Program-made: the position numbers and the translations under genes
Part shown: piece after piece, positions 56,638-64,000 of the stretch
Position numbering within the stretch: position 1 is the stretch's first letter
How the letters are laid out: each line of letters starts with the position of its first letter
Source: Mycolicibacterium alvei
GTDB lineage: Bacteria > Actinomycetota > Actinomycetes > Mycobacteriales > Mycobacteriaceae
NCBI RefSeq assembly: GCF_010727325.1
Contig: NZ_AP022565.1
Coordinates: forward strand, 62,001 to 126,000
DNA length: 64,000 nucleotides
Direction of reading: 5' to 3'
Notes under the pieces: model-generated
What the model saw: the letters and a program-made list of their open reading frames with translations, nothing else
Told to the model about the DNA's origin: nothing
Databases searched by the model: none

Positions 56638-58560
56638 TCAGCCGTTGACGAGTTCGGCAGGGTCGAGCATCGCCGCGTAACGCAGCTGCTCGGGGATACC
56701 GAACCCGTCGACGAGCGTTTCGATGTGCGGCCGCAATGAGCGGCAGCGTTCGTTGATACCGCGGGTGACGGCCTTGGCGCGTTCTGTCGACAGGAACCGG
56801 TGCTCGATGAACCAGGCCTTGTCGCCCTCGATCACCGACAACGTGTACAGATCGCAGACATCGGAGAGCAGTTCGCGGGCGGTGTCGTCCTCGCAGGCGT
56901 CGATGCCTGCGACGAAGGCTTCCAGCACGACCCGGTCGATATGCGCCTGTGCGGCGTGCAATACGTGGTCCTGCACGGCGTTGAACGCCTCGAAGGCCGA
57001 CATCTCCTTGGCCTTGCCCTGCAGTCGCCGTGCCACCGAGGCCAACATGTACTCCTCGCGGTCTTCGAACATCTTGACCTGGGTACCTCGGTTGAACAGG
57101 CTGCCTTCCTCCTCGTTGTCCTGGCGGGCGTCGAGGATGGTCTGGATGATGGTCTGGGCGGCAGTGCGTTTGACCACCCGCTCGCCGGCGAAGTTCGCCG
57201 CAAACCGCACCCATTCGACCGGGCTCATCCCCTTGATGTCGTCGGCGTAGGCGGTGAGCAGTTCCTTGGCCACCAGTTGGGTGAGCACATGGTTGTCACC
57301 CTCGAAGGTGGTGAACACATCGGTGTCGGCGCGCAGGGCGATGAGCCGGTTCTCGGCGAGATAGCCTGCGCCACCGCAGGCTTCACGGGCTTCCTGGATC
57401 GCACGGCTGGCATGCCAGGTGTTGACGGCTTTCAGTCCCGCGGCGCGGGCCTCCAGTTCGCGCTGCTCCTCGGCGTCGGGATCGTCGGAAGTCTGCAGCT
57501 CATGGCATTTGGCCACCAGTTCGTTCTGGGCGAACTGTAGCGCGTAGGACTTCGCGATCAAGGGCAGTAGCCGACGCTGGTGCACCAGGTAGTCCATGAT
57601 CAGCACTTCGCTGTCAGCGTCGGGCGCCTCGAACTGCCTGCGTTCCAACGCATACCGGGTGGCGATGTCGAGCGCCACCCGCGCGGCGGCGGCGGCGCTG
57701 CCGCCGACGGTGACCCGTCCGCGGATCAGCGTGCCCAGCATGGTGAAGAACCGGCGGCCGGGGTTCTCGATCGGCGAGCTGTAGGTGCCGTCGGGTGCGA
57801 CGTCCGCGTAGCGGTTGAGCAGGTTCTCCCGGGGGATACGTACCTGGTCGAACACGATGCGTCCGTTGTCGACGCCGGGCAGTCCACCCTTGTAGTGGCA
57901 GTCCGAGGTGGTCACCCCGGGCCGGTCGTTGCCCTCATCGTCACGGATCGGCACCACGAAGCAGTGCACGCCGTGGCCTTCGCCATCCGGGGTGATCAGC
58001 TGTGCGAAAACCGCTGCCACCCGAGCACTCTCGGCCGCTCCGCCGATGTAGTCCTTGCGGGCGTTGGGGGTCTCGGAGTGGATGACGAATTCCTGGGTGG
58101 CCGGATCGTAGGTGGCGGTGGTCTCCAGGGATTGCACGTCGCTGCCGTGCCCGGTCTCGGTCATCGCGAAGCAGCCCGGCAGTTCCAGGTTGATCAGCGG
58201 GCGCACATAGGCCTCGTGATGACGTTCGGTACCCAGGTTCTCGATGGCGCCGCCGAACAGGCCCCACTGCACCCCGGCCTTGACCATGAGCGACAGATCG
58301 CTCATCGCCAACATCTCGATCTGGGTGATCGCTGCGCCTACATCGCCGTTGCCGCCGTGTTGTTTACGGAAACCGTCCTCGGCTGCACCGGCGGCCGCCA
58401 TGATCTTGAGCTGCTCGCCCACCTTGGCCCGGGCAATGGTCGTGTTGGGGGTGTAGTGCGGTCGGAAGACCTCGTCGGCCAGCCTGACCCGCATGGCGTT
58501 CTTGACGTCGCGCCAACGGCCGTCCAGCGCGTTTCGCAGATGCTCAGCAGTGGAAGTCAT
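56638..58560 (-). CDS. Acyl-CoA dehydrogenase/oxidase (ACOX-like)
   Basis: A 640-residue flavoprotein of acyl-CoA oxidase length, with the FAD/substrate motifs CFAMTETGHGSDVQSLET, the hinge RVTVGGSAAAAARVALDIATRYA, the late motif ACGGAGYLAENR and the catalytic Glu in FTTFEGDN. It oxidises acyl-CoA to enoyl-CoA in beta-oxidation. Whether it uses oxygen or an electron-transfer flavoprotein is not clear. ATG 58560 is the start. It lies 6 bases past the end of the convergent lipoprotein gene. Confidence 0.9.
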   Translation of the reverse strand: MTSTAEHLRNALDGRWRDVKNAMRVRLADEVFRPHYTPNTTIARAKVGEQLKIMAAAGAAEDGFRKQHGGNGDVGAAITQIEMLAMSDLSLMVKAGVQWGLFGGAIENLGTERHHEAYVRPLINLELPGCFAMTETGHGSDVQSLETTATYDPATQEFVIHSETPNARKDYIGGAAESARVAAVFAQLITPDGEGHGVHCFVVPIRDDEGNDRPGVTTSDCHYKGGLPGVDNGRIVFDQVRIPRENLLNRYADVAPDGTYSSPIENPGRRFFTMLGTLIRGRVTVGGSAAAAARVALDIATRYALERRQFEAPDADSEVLIMDYLVHQRRLLPLIAKSYALQFAQNELVAKCHELQTSDDPDAEEQRELEARAAGLKAVNTWHASRAIQEAREACGGAGYLAENRLIALRADTDVFTTFEGDNHVLTQLVAKELLTAYADDIKGMSPVEWVRFAANFAGERVVKRTAAQTIIQTILDARQDNEEEGSLFNRGTQVKMFEDREEYMLASVARRLQGKAKEMSAFEAFNAVQDHVLHAAQAHIDRVVLEAFVAGIDACEDDTARELLSDVCDLYTLSVIEGDKAWFIEHRFLSTERAKAVTRGINERCRSLRPHIETLVDGFGIPEQLRYAAMLDPAELVNG

Positions 58561-58604
58561 ATGCGACGGTAACGCGTTCGACGATCAGGCGGGTGGATTG
58601 GAAC

Positions 58605-58623
58605 GAAGGTAAGCCTTCCTGGA
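58605..58623 (+). promoter_or_regulatory. Weak IdeR-like box upstream of the VIT-type transporter
   Basis: GAAGGTAAGCCTTCCTGGA matches the IdeR consensus at about 11 of 19 positions, with a well kept core GGTAAGCCT. It lies 33-51 bases before the transporter start and 45 bases from the divergent acyl-CoA dehydrogenase start. An iron regulator site would fit an iron transporter, but the match is weaker than those in the mbt cluster. Confidence 0.35.
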
Positions 58624-58655
58624 CAAGCGAGACGTTGCCGGGCAAGACTGGCGCC

Positions 58656-59390
58656 ATGCCGGAGTCGGTCGGTAAGTCCCTGTCGCCCACCGGCTTGCCG
58701 CACGTCAGCTATCACCGTCATGCCGATGTGACCGGGGGCTGGCTGCGCGCGGCGACCTTCGGCGCGATGGATGGTCTGGTCAGCAACACCGCGTTGATCG
58801 CAGGCGTGGGGGCCGCAGCGTCGGCCCAGACCGTGGTGCTCAGCGGTGTCGCCGGCCTGTTGGCGGGGGCGTTCTCGATGGCACTCGGTGAGTACACGTC
58901 GGTGACCACCGCCAATGAGCAGGTCGATTCCGAGGTCAGCGTCGAGCGTAAGTCGTTTCGCAAGAACCCGAAGGCCGAGCGGGCCGAGCTCGCGGCCATG
59001 CTGCAGGAAATGGGCATGACAGCCGAAACTGCGGTGAAGGCAACCGAGGAAATTCACCGCGACGAAAATTTGGCGCTGAACTTTCACCTCGTGCAGGAGT
59101 TGGGGGTGGACCCCCGGGAGAAGCCGTCGCCGTGGGTGGCCGGGGGATCCTCCTTCGTGTTGTTCGCGATCGGTGCGATCATCCCGCTCATCCCGTATCT
59201 GCTGGGCTTCGAGTCGTTGTGGGCCGGGCTGGCCTGCGGCGGGGTGGGTCTGTTGATCGCGGGCGCTGTGGCCGCGAAGTTCACCCGCAAGCCGATGGCC
59301 ATCGCGGGGCTGCGGCAGCTGGTGTTCGGAGCCGTCGCGATCGCGGCCACCTATGCCGCCGGCATCCTGGTGGGCGCCGTCATCACCTGA
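58656..59390 (+). CDS. VIT1/CCC1-family iron/manganese transporter
   Basis: A 244-residue membrane protein of the vacuolar-iron-transporter family. The first helix has the family motif AATFGAMDGLVSNTALIAGV; LLAGAFSMALGEYTSVTTANEQ ends the second, and a cytoplasmic Glu-rich metal-binding region (RKNPKAERAELAAMLQEMG, EEIHRDENLALNFHL) precedes three C-terminal helices. Bacterial members export or sequester Fe2+ or Mn2+. ATG 58656 is chosen since the earlier in-frame ATG (58593) would precede the IdeR-like box. Its TGA stop overlaps the next ATG (ATGA). Confidence 0.9.
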   Translation: MPESVGKSLSPTGLPHVSYHRHADVTGGWLRAATFGAMDGLVSNTALIAGVGAAASAQTVVLSGVAGLLAGAFSMALGEYTSVTTANEQVDSEVSVERKSFRKNPKAERAELAAMLQEMGMTAETAVKATEEIHRDENLALNFHLVQELGVDPREKPSPWVAGGSSFVLFAIGAIIPLIPYLLGFESLWAGLACGGVGLLIAGAVAAKFTRKPMAIAGLRQLVFGAVAIAATYAAGILVGAVIT

Positions 59391-60442
59391 TGTTGTACCG
59401 AATCTTGGCGGCCGGTCTACTGGTCCTGTCCGGTTGTACCCCCGCACGCGCCACTGCGGGGTTCGAGTTTCTCGACCAACACCAGATTGCCCCTTCTACT
59501 GTGCTGGACGGCACGGTGATCGGCGGGTTGTCGGGAATCAGTTACGACCCGGCCGCCGACCTCTACTACCTCATCAGTGACGAGCGTTCCGCCAAGGGGC
59601 CGGCACGTTTCTACACCGCACGAATCACACTGTCGGACAACGGCATCGGGGACGTCGAGTTCGTCACCACCCGCCCGTGGCTGGACCGTGACGCACACCC
59701 GTTCGGCCCGTTGAACATTGACGTGCGGCCAGCTGTGGTGCCGCCCGACTCCGAGGCCATCGCCTTCGATGCGCGCAGGCAGCGGCTGTACTGGACCAGC
59801 GAGGGGGAGCGGCGGGTCGACGGGCCGATTCTGCTGGATCCGTGGGTGCGTTCGGCCGGGCTCGACGGCAGCTTCCTCTCCGAATTCGCACTGCCCGAGG
59901 CCCTGCGGATGTCGGCCGGTGAACACGGTCCGCGGCGCAACAGCGGGCTGGAAGGGCTCACGCTGACACCGGACGGACGGCATCTGTGGGCGGCCATGGA
60001 GGGACCCACGTACGAGGACGGCCCGCCACCCGACGAGCAGCACGGTGCATGGGCCCGCGTCATCCGCTTCGACGCGGACACCGGGGCGATCGACGGCCGG
60101 TACACCTACCCGCTGGACCCGGTCACCGCCGGTCCGGGCGGGGACAACGGCCTGTCAGATCTGGTGGCGCTCGACGACAGGAACTTTCTGGTGGTCGAGC
60201 GCGGCTACGGCACGCACGTGGCCGTGCGGATCTACCGCGCGAGCCTGGTCGAGGGCTCCACCGAGATGACGAAGACGCTGCTGGCCGATCTGACCGCTGC
60301 ACCGGGACCGGCTCCGCTGGACAACATCGAGGGAATCACGTTGGGGCCCAAGCTGGCCGACGGTCGGCAAGCGGTGATCGCCGTCAGCGACGACAATTTC
60401 TCGCCCACTCAGGTGACCCAGTTTCTGCTGTTCGCGTTGTAG
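59390..60442 (+). CDS. Exported phytase-like (esterase-like activity of phytase) protein
   Basis: A 350-residue protein with a signal peptide and probable lipobox (LLVLSGC near residue 16). The beta-propeller-like domain has GTVIGGLSGISYDP, DSEAIAFDARRQRLYWTSEGER, NSGLEGLTLTPDGRHLWAAMEG and NIEGITLGPKLADGRQAVIAVSDDNF, typical of phytase-like esterases with Asp/Glu calcium ligands. Substrate unknown. It overlaps the VIT-type gene by one base (TGATG), so the two are probably co-translated. Confidence 0.87.
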   Translation: MLYRILAAGLLVLSGCTPARATAGFEFLDQHQIAPSTVLDGTVIGGLSGISYDPAADLYYLISDERSAKGPARFYTARITLSDNGIGDVEFVTTRPWLDRDAHPFGPLNIDVRPAVVPPDSEAIAFDARRQRLYWTSEGERRVDGPILLDPWVRSAGLDGSFLSEFALPEALRMSAGEHGPRRNSGLEGLTLTPDGRHLWAAMEGPTYEDGPPPDEQHGAWARVIRFDADTGAIDGRYTYPLDPVTAGPGGDNGLSDLVALDDRNFLVVERGYGTHVAVRIYRASLVEGSTEMTKTLLADLTAAPGPAPLDNIEGITLGPKLADGRQAVIAVSDDNFSPTQVTQFLLFAL

Positions 60443-60452
60443 GCACCCCGAG

Positions 60453-60521
60453 CGCACCGAGATCGACGTGAGGGTGGTGAATCTCGCCGGACAACGACCC
60501 TTACGTCAATCTCGGCGTGCG
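60453..60521. repeat. Large imperfect hairpin between convergent genes
   Basis: Arm 1 (60453-60475) and arm 2 (60497-60521) pair over about 23 bases (shared core CGAGAT-GACGT-AGGGT) with a few mismatches and a 21-base loop. It fills the 104-base gap between the phytase-like gene and the convergent MFS gene. It resembles the interspersed hairpin elements seen at gene ends in mycobacteria and could end transcription in both directions. Confidence 0.65.
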
Positions 60522-60546
60522 GACCGGATTCGCCGGCTCCGGCCGA

Positions 60547-61767
60547 TCAGCTGTCGCTGCCCACCGTGACCGCTGTCGCCTCGTCGGTGAGTTCGTCGAG
60601 TTCGTCTTCCGCCGTGCCTTCCTCGTCGATGTGGACAAGGTGCGGACGCGTCAGGACCAGCACGCCGGCGGCCAGCAGCACCGCCGCCGCGCCCACCCAG
60701 TACGGCAGGTGGACACTGAACTGCTCGCCGAGGACTCCGGCCAGCCACGGTGCGACGGCGGCGCCGCCGAACCGCAGGAAGCTGTAGGCCGCCGAGGCCA
60801 CGCCACGCTCGACGGGGGCGGCCTTCATGACGGTCTCGGTGATCAGCGTGTTGTTGATGCCGATGAACAGGCCGGCGACCACGACGCCCGATGCCAGTAC
60901 GGCTTTGGAATCCGTCCACACCGCCATCACGGTCAGTACCGCGGTGAAGGCGAGCAGGTTGAGGATCAACACCCGCACCGTGCCGAAGCGGTGTTGGAGC
61001 CGCGGGGCGACGACCACCGAGGTGAAGGCCAGCGCCAGGCCCCAGCCGAAGAAGATCAGCCCGATCTGATGGGCGGTCATGTCCAGCGGGAAGGGGGTGA
61101 AGGCCAGCAGGGTGAAGAAGCCGAAGTTGTAGAGCAGCGCGGTGATCGACACGCCCAGCAGTCCCCGGTGGCGCAGCGCCCGGAACGGGTCGGCCAGCGT
61201 GGTGGCACGGTCGGCCCGCGGGGTGGCGGGCAGCAGGAACGCGGTGATCACCAGCGCGAAGGCCATCAGCGCCGAGACGCCGAAGAACGGGCCGCGCCAC
61301 GAGATCGAGCCGAGCACGCCGCCGACCAGTGGTCCGATCGCGATGCCCAGGCCGAGTGCCGCCTCGTAGAGGATGATGGCTTGTGCCACAGAGCCTTTCG
61401 CGGAGTTGACGATGGTGGCCAGCGCAGTCGCGATGAACAGTGCGTTACCCAGGCCCCATAGGGCGCGCCACCCCACGATCTGCATCACGTTCTCGCTCAT
61501 CCCGGCCAGGCCGGCACCGACGATGATGATCACCAGGCCGAGCAGCAGCGTGCGCTTGGGGCCGATGCGACTGGACACCACTCCGGTGATCAGCATCGCC
61601 ACGCCCATCACCGCCATGTAGCTGGTGAACAGCAGCGACACCTGCGACGGCGAGGCGCCGAGGTTGTCCGCGATCGGTTTGAGGATGGGATCGACCAGTC
61701 CGATACCCATGAAGGCGACAACGGAGGCGAAAGCGACGGCCCAGACGGCCTTGGGTTGGCGCCACAT
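60547..61767 (-). CDS. MFS transporter (drug/efflux type)
   Basis: A 406-residue major facilitator with 12 predicted helices. Motifs include GIGLVDPILKPIADNLGASPSQV at the N terminus, RIGPKRTLLLGL (loop 2-3 motif A) and GPLVGGVLGSISWRGPFFG (motif C of antiporters). Probably a proton-coupled exporter of small molecules. The C terminus is an acidic tail. It follows the MarR gene by 13 bases on the same strand, so its expression is likely controlled by that regulator. Confidence 0.9.
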   Translation of the reverse strand: MWRQPKAVWAVAFASVVAFMGIGLVDPILKPIADNLGASPSQVSLLFTSYMAVMGVAMLITGVVSSRIGPKRTLLLGLVIIIVGAGLAGMSENVMQIVGWRALWGLGNALFIATALATIVNSAKGSVAQAIILYEAALGLGIAIGPLVGGVLGSISWRGPFFGVSALMAFALVITAFLLPATPRADRATTLADPFRALRHRGLLGVSITALLYNFGFFTLLAFTPFPLDMTAHQIGLIFFGWGLALAFTSVVVAPRLQHRFGTVRVLILNLLAFTAVLTVMAVWTDSKAVLASGVVVAGLFIGINNTLITETVMKAAPVERGVASAAYSFLRFGGAAVAPWLAGVLGEQFSVHLPYWVGAAAVLLAAGVLVLTRPHLVHIDEEGTAEDELDELTDEATAVTVGSDS

Positions 61768-61780
61768 GGGGCGGTGACTC

Positions 61781-62269
61781 CTAACTGGTGTGGTGTGAGA
61801 GCGGATGCTCGTCGACGTCGGTGAGCAATCGGCGGATGATGCCGACGGAGTCCGCCAGCGTCTGGCGCTCCTCGGCGGTGAGTCGGTCGAGCCTCGGGTT
61901 GATCGCCGCGGCGCGGTCGGCCCTGGCTTGCTCCAGGGTCTGACGGCCCTCCTCGGTGATGGCGATCAGCACCGCGCGGGCATCGCATGGATCGGTGGTG
62001 CGGGTAACGAGGCCGGCGTCTTCCAGGCGGCGAACCTGGGTGGTCATGGTCGGCTGCGAGCAGTGGTCGAGCAGGGCGAGGTCGGAGATGCGGGCCTCGC
62101 CCTGGTCCTCGATGGTGGACAGCAACCGGGCCTGGGCCCAGGGGAGCGGCAGGCGGGTGCGTTGGGTGGCCAGTCGGTTCAACCGGGCGACGACCGACAG
62201 CAGGTCAGCGCCAAGCTCGGACTCGTCGGTTACCGTGACATCCTCGGTCGGGGTCGGCATACCGACCAT
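61781..62269 (-). CDS. MarR-family transcriptional regulator
   Basis: A 162-residue MarR repressor with a winged helix (ARISDLALLDHCSQPTMTTQVRRLEDAGLVTRTTDPCDARAVLIAITEEG) between dimerisation helices. MarR regulators of this size next to an MFS gene usually repress it and respond to aromatic or drug-like ligands. It starts at ATG 62269; a GTG at 62236 is another option. A palindrome lies 4 bases upstream of the start. Confidence 0.92.
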   Translation of the reverse strand: MVGMPTPTEDVTVTDESELGADLLSVVARLNRLATQRTRLPLPWAQARLLSTIEDQGEARISDLALLDHCSQPTMTTQVRRLEDAGLVTRTTDPCDARAVLIAITEEGRQTLEQARADRAAAINPRLDRLTAEERQTLADSVGIIRRLLTDVDEHPLSHHTS

Positions 62270-62272
62270 CTT

Positions 62273-62291
62273 TACATAGATTTACTATGTA
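62273..62291. promoter_or_regulatory. MarR operator palindrome
   Basis: TACATAG-ATTTA-CTATGTA is a perfect 7-base inverted repeat with a 5-base AT-only spacer, unusual in this GC-rich DNA. It lies immediately upstream of marR and 76 bases from the divergent ECF gene. Autoregulatory MarR sites look like this. Confidence 0.75.
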
Positions 62292-62366
62292 GTCTACCTG
62301 CCCGGGGTGCTCTCGCTCACACCACGGACAACCGTCGGCGGCGATCGTGACTGGCAGAATCAAACG

Positions 62367-64000
62367 ATGACCGCGATACCCCCGGCGACGACGCCTCGAC
62401 GCGGCCTCACCCCCGGCGAGCTGGCGCAGGCCGCAGTGATGGCGGCCCTCTGCGCGGCCACCGCGATCATCGCGGTGGTGGTGCCGTTCGCGGCCGGGCT
62501 TTCGGTGCTGGGAACGGTGCCCATGGGTCTGCTGGCCTACCGCTACCGGCTGCGGGTACTCCTCGCAGCCACCATCGCCGCGGGCACCATCGCCTTCCTG
62601 ATCGCCGGGATGGGCGGCTTGATGACCGTCATCGACTGCGCCTACATCGGTGGGCTGACCGGTGTGGTCAAGCGTCGCGGCAAGGGCACGGCCACCGCGT
62701 TCGGCACGGCGGTCGTGGCCGGCGCGATATTCGGGATGGCGGCCATCGCCGCATTGTCCGTGTTGTCACGGCTGCGCAACCTGGTCTTCGACTCGCTGAC
62801 TGCCGGCATCGAAGGGCTGGCCAACGTCCTGGAACGGATCCCGCTGCTCGACGTGACCGCCGAACCGCTGCGGACCACCTTCGGCACCTTGTTGGATTAC
62901 TGGCCCGTGCTGATGCTGGTCATGGGCATCGTCAGCATCACCTCGGTCAGCATGATCGGCTGGTGGGCGCTTTCGCGGATCCTGGCGCGACTGCTCGGGG
63001 TCCCCGATGTCCACAAGCTCGACGTCGACGACGACTCGGCGGTGATCGCGCCGGTACCGGCCCGCCTGACCGACGTGCGGTTCCGCTATCCGGGGGTCGG
63101 GCGCGACGCACTGGGGCCGGTTTCGATGGAGTTCCAGCCCGGCGAACATGTCGCGGTGACCGGACCGAACGGCTCGGGCAAGACCACCCTCATGCTGATG
63201 CTGGCCGGGCGCCAACCCACCTCGGGCAGCATCGAGCGGCCCGGCGCGGTGGGGCTGGGTCGCATCGGCGGCACCGCGGTGGTGATGCAACATCCGGAAA
63301 GCCAGGTGCTGGGCACCCGGGTGGCCGACGACGTGGTGTGGGGACTGCCGGTCGGCGCGACCGCCGACGTTGAGCGCCTCCTGGCCGAAGTGGGGCTCGA
63401 CGGCCTGGCCGAACGTGACACCGGCGGGTTGTCCGGCGGCGAACTGCAGCGACTGGCTGTTGCCGCGGCGCTGGCCCGTGAACCCTCGCTGCTGATCGCC
63501 GACGAGGTCACCAGCATGGTGGACCAACAGGGCCGCGACACCTTGATGAACGTCCTGTCCGGGCTGACCGATCATCATCAGATGTCGCTGGTGCACATCA
63601 CGCACTACAACGACGAGGCTGATTCCGCGGACCGGACGGTGACGCTCAGTGGTAACGGCGGCACCGCCGACAACACCGACATGGTTCAGACCTCCGCGGT
63701 GCCGCGGGAAGGGGTGCGCTCCACGGCGAGCGCCGCGCCGGTGCTGGAGCTGACCGGCGTCGGACACGACTACGGCAACGGAACCCCTTGGGCGAAAACT
63801 GCTTTGCGTGATATCACGTTCACCGTCAACGAAGGTGACGGAGTGCTGGTGCACGGCGTGAACGGTTCCGGCAAATCGACCCTGGCCTGGATCATGGCCG
63901 GGCTGACCGCCCCCACCTACGGTGCGTGCCTGCTCGACGGGGTGCCGGTGTCACAGCAGGTTGGCTCGGTGGCGATCTCGTTCCAGGCCGCCCGCCTGCA
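62367..64000 (+). CDS. Fused ECF-type ABC transporter protein (membrane domain plus two ATPase domains), 3' end off window
   Basis: An open frame from ATG 62367 to the window edge (544 residues seen). The first 200 or so residues form six or so hydrophobic helices. ATPase domain 1 follows: Walker [11 protein letters not shown], signature LSGGELQR and Walker [13 protein letters not shown], then a second ATPase domain starting [13 protein letters not shown] with Walker [11 protein letters not shown]. The layout (membrane protein fused to CbiO-like tandem ATPases) matches M. tuberculosis Rv2326c, part of an energy-coupling-factor vitamin or metal importer. The cargo cannot be read from this part. 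Confidence 0.88.
   Translation, partial: MTAIPPATTPRRGLTPGELAQAAVMAALCAATAIIAVVVPFAAGLSVLGTVPMGLLAYRYRLRVLLAATIAAGTIAFLIAGMGGLMTVIDCAYIGGLTGVVKRRGKGTATAFGTAVVAGAIFGMAAIAALSVLSRLRNLVFDSLTAGIEGLANVLERIPLLDVTAEPLRTTFGTLLDYWPVLMLVMGIVSITSVSMIGWWALSRILARLLGVPDVHKLDVDDDSAVIAPVPARLTDVRFRYPGVGRDALGPVSMEFQPGEHVAVTGPNGSGKTTLMLMLAGRQPTSGSIERPGAVGLGRIGGTAVVMQHPESQVLGTRVADDVVWGLPVGATADVERLLAEVGLDGLAERDTGGLSGGELQRLAVAAALAREPSLLIADEVTSMVDQQGRDTLMNVLSGLTDHHQMSLVHITHYNDEADSADRTVTLSGNGGTADNTDMVQTSAVPREGVRSTASAAPVLELTGVGHDYGNGTPWAKTALRDITFTVNEGDGVLVHGVNGSGKSTLAWIMAGLTAPTYGACLLDGVPVSQQVGSVAISFQAARL

Noticed and set aside
62766..63854. Minus-strand 362-residue open frame opposite the ECF transporter
   Set aside because: His/Gln/Arg-rich antisense composition without motifs; the plus-strand frame has two clear ATPase domains.
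1..64000. Insertion sequences, prophage, CRISPR arrays or toxin-antitoxin pairs
   Set aside because: No transposase, integrase, cas gene, regularly spaced repeats or toxin-like pairs were found; the only tandem repeat is the 24-base unit inside the PKS.

Overview
The window is from a rapidly growing mycobacterium (Mycolicibacterium type). The DNA is GC-rich. Gene order follows the Mycobacterium tuberculosis block from nirA-cysH through hemN, the mbt cluster, hrcA-dnaJ2, phoH-ybeY-era, recO-uppS, zur-smtB, glyS, dgt, dnaG and asnT to an Rv2326c-like transporter. IdeR-type iron boxes flank the siderophore genes. The species cannot be fixed from the sequence alone.

Bases 1-6650 hold sulfur metabolism. 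A minus-strand pair (persulfide dioxygenase-rhodanese fusion, then a truncated sulfide:quinone oxidoreductase) sits behind two CsoR/CstR-type palindromes. Next comes the assimilatory operon sirA-cysH-sirB, preceded by a 34-residue leader peptide ending in a Cys-rich tract and by a hairpin that covers the sirA ribosome-binding site. This is the architecture of cysteine-responsive attenuation. hemW is divergent.

Bases 6850-34590 are a mycobactin locus. mbtA is divergent from the long operon mbtB - (ANL-like stub) - mbtT - mbtC - mbtD - mbtE - mbtF - mbtG - mbtH, in which nearly every junction overlaps. IdeR-like boxes lie before mbtB/mbtA, before the stub and before a large PKS. That PKS (KS-AT-TH/DH-KR-ACP) has the architecture of a 6-methylsalicylic acid synthase. 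It lies where M. tuberculosis carries mbtI, and no mbtI is present here. The simplest reading is that the siderophore uses a 6-methylsalicyl starter made by this PKS, activated by MbtA and loaded on MbtB. As sequenced, the PKS is broken by frameshifts in its AT domain, which is either a sequencing fault or real decay. The thioesterase is a separate protein (MbtT, with Cys in place of the usual Ser), and a 244-residue adenylation-domain stub without its P-loop is kept between mbtB and mbtT.

Bases 34590-55700 are conserved housekeeping: hrcA-dnaJ2-rsmE, then phoH-ybeY-CNNM-cytidine-deaminase-like-era as an overlapping operon, an amidase, recO-uppS-hypothetical-NUDIX, the zinc regulators smtB-zur, glyS, a TPM-domain membrane protein, dgt-dnaG, small secreted and membrane proteins, and tRNA-Asn.

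Bases 55700-64000 carry a small hypothetical protein, an LppP/LprE-like lipoprotein, a large acyl-CoA dehydrogenase/oxidase, a VIT/CCC1-type metal transporter with a possible IdeR-like box, a phytase-like secreted protein, a MarR-MFS pair with a clear palindromic operator, and the start of a fused ECF transporter protein that runs off the window. No insertion sequences, prophage genes or CRISPR arrays were seen.
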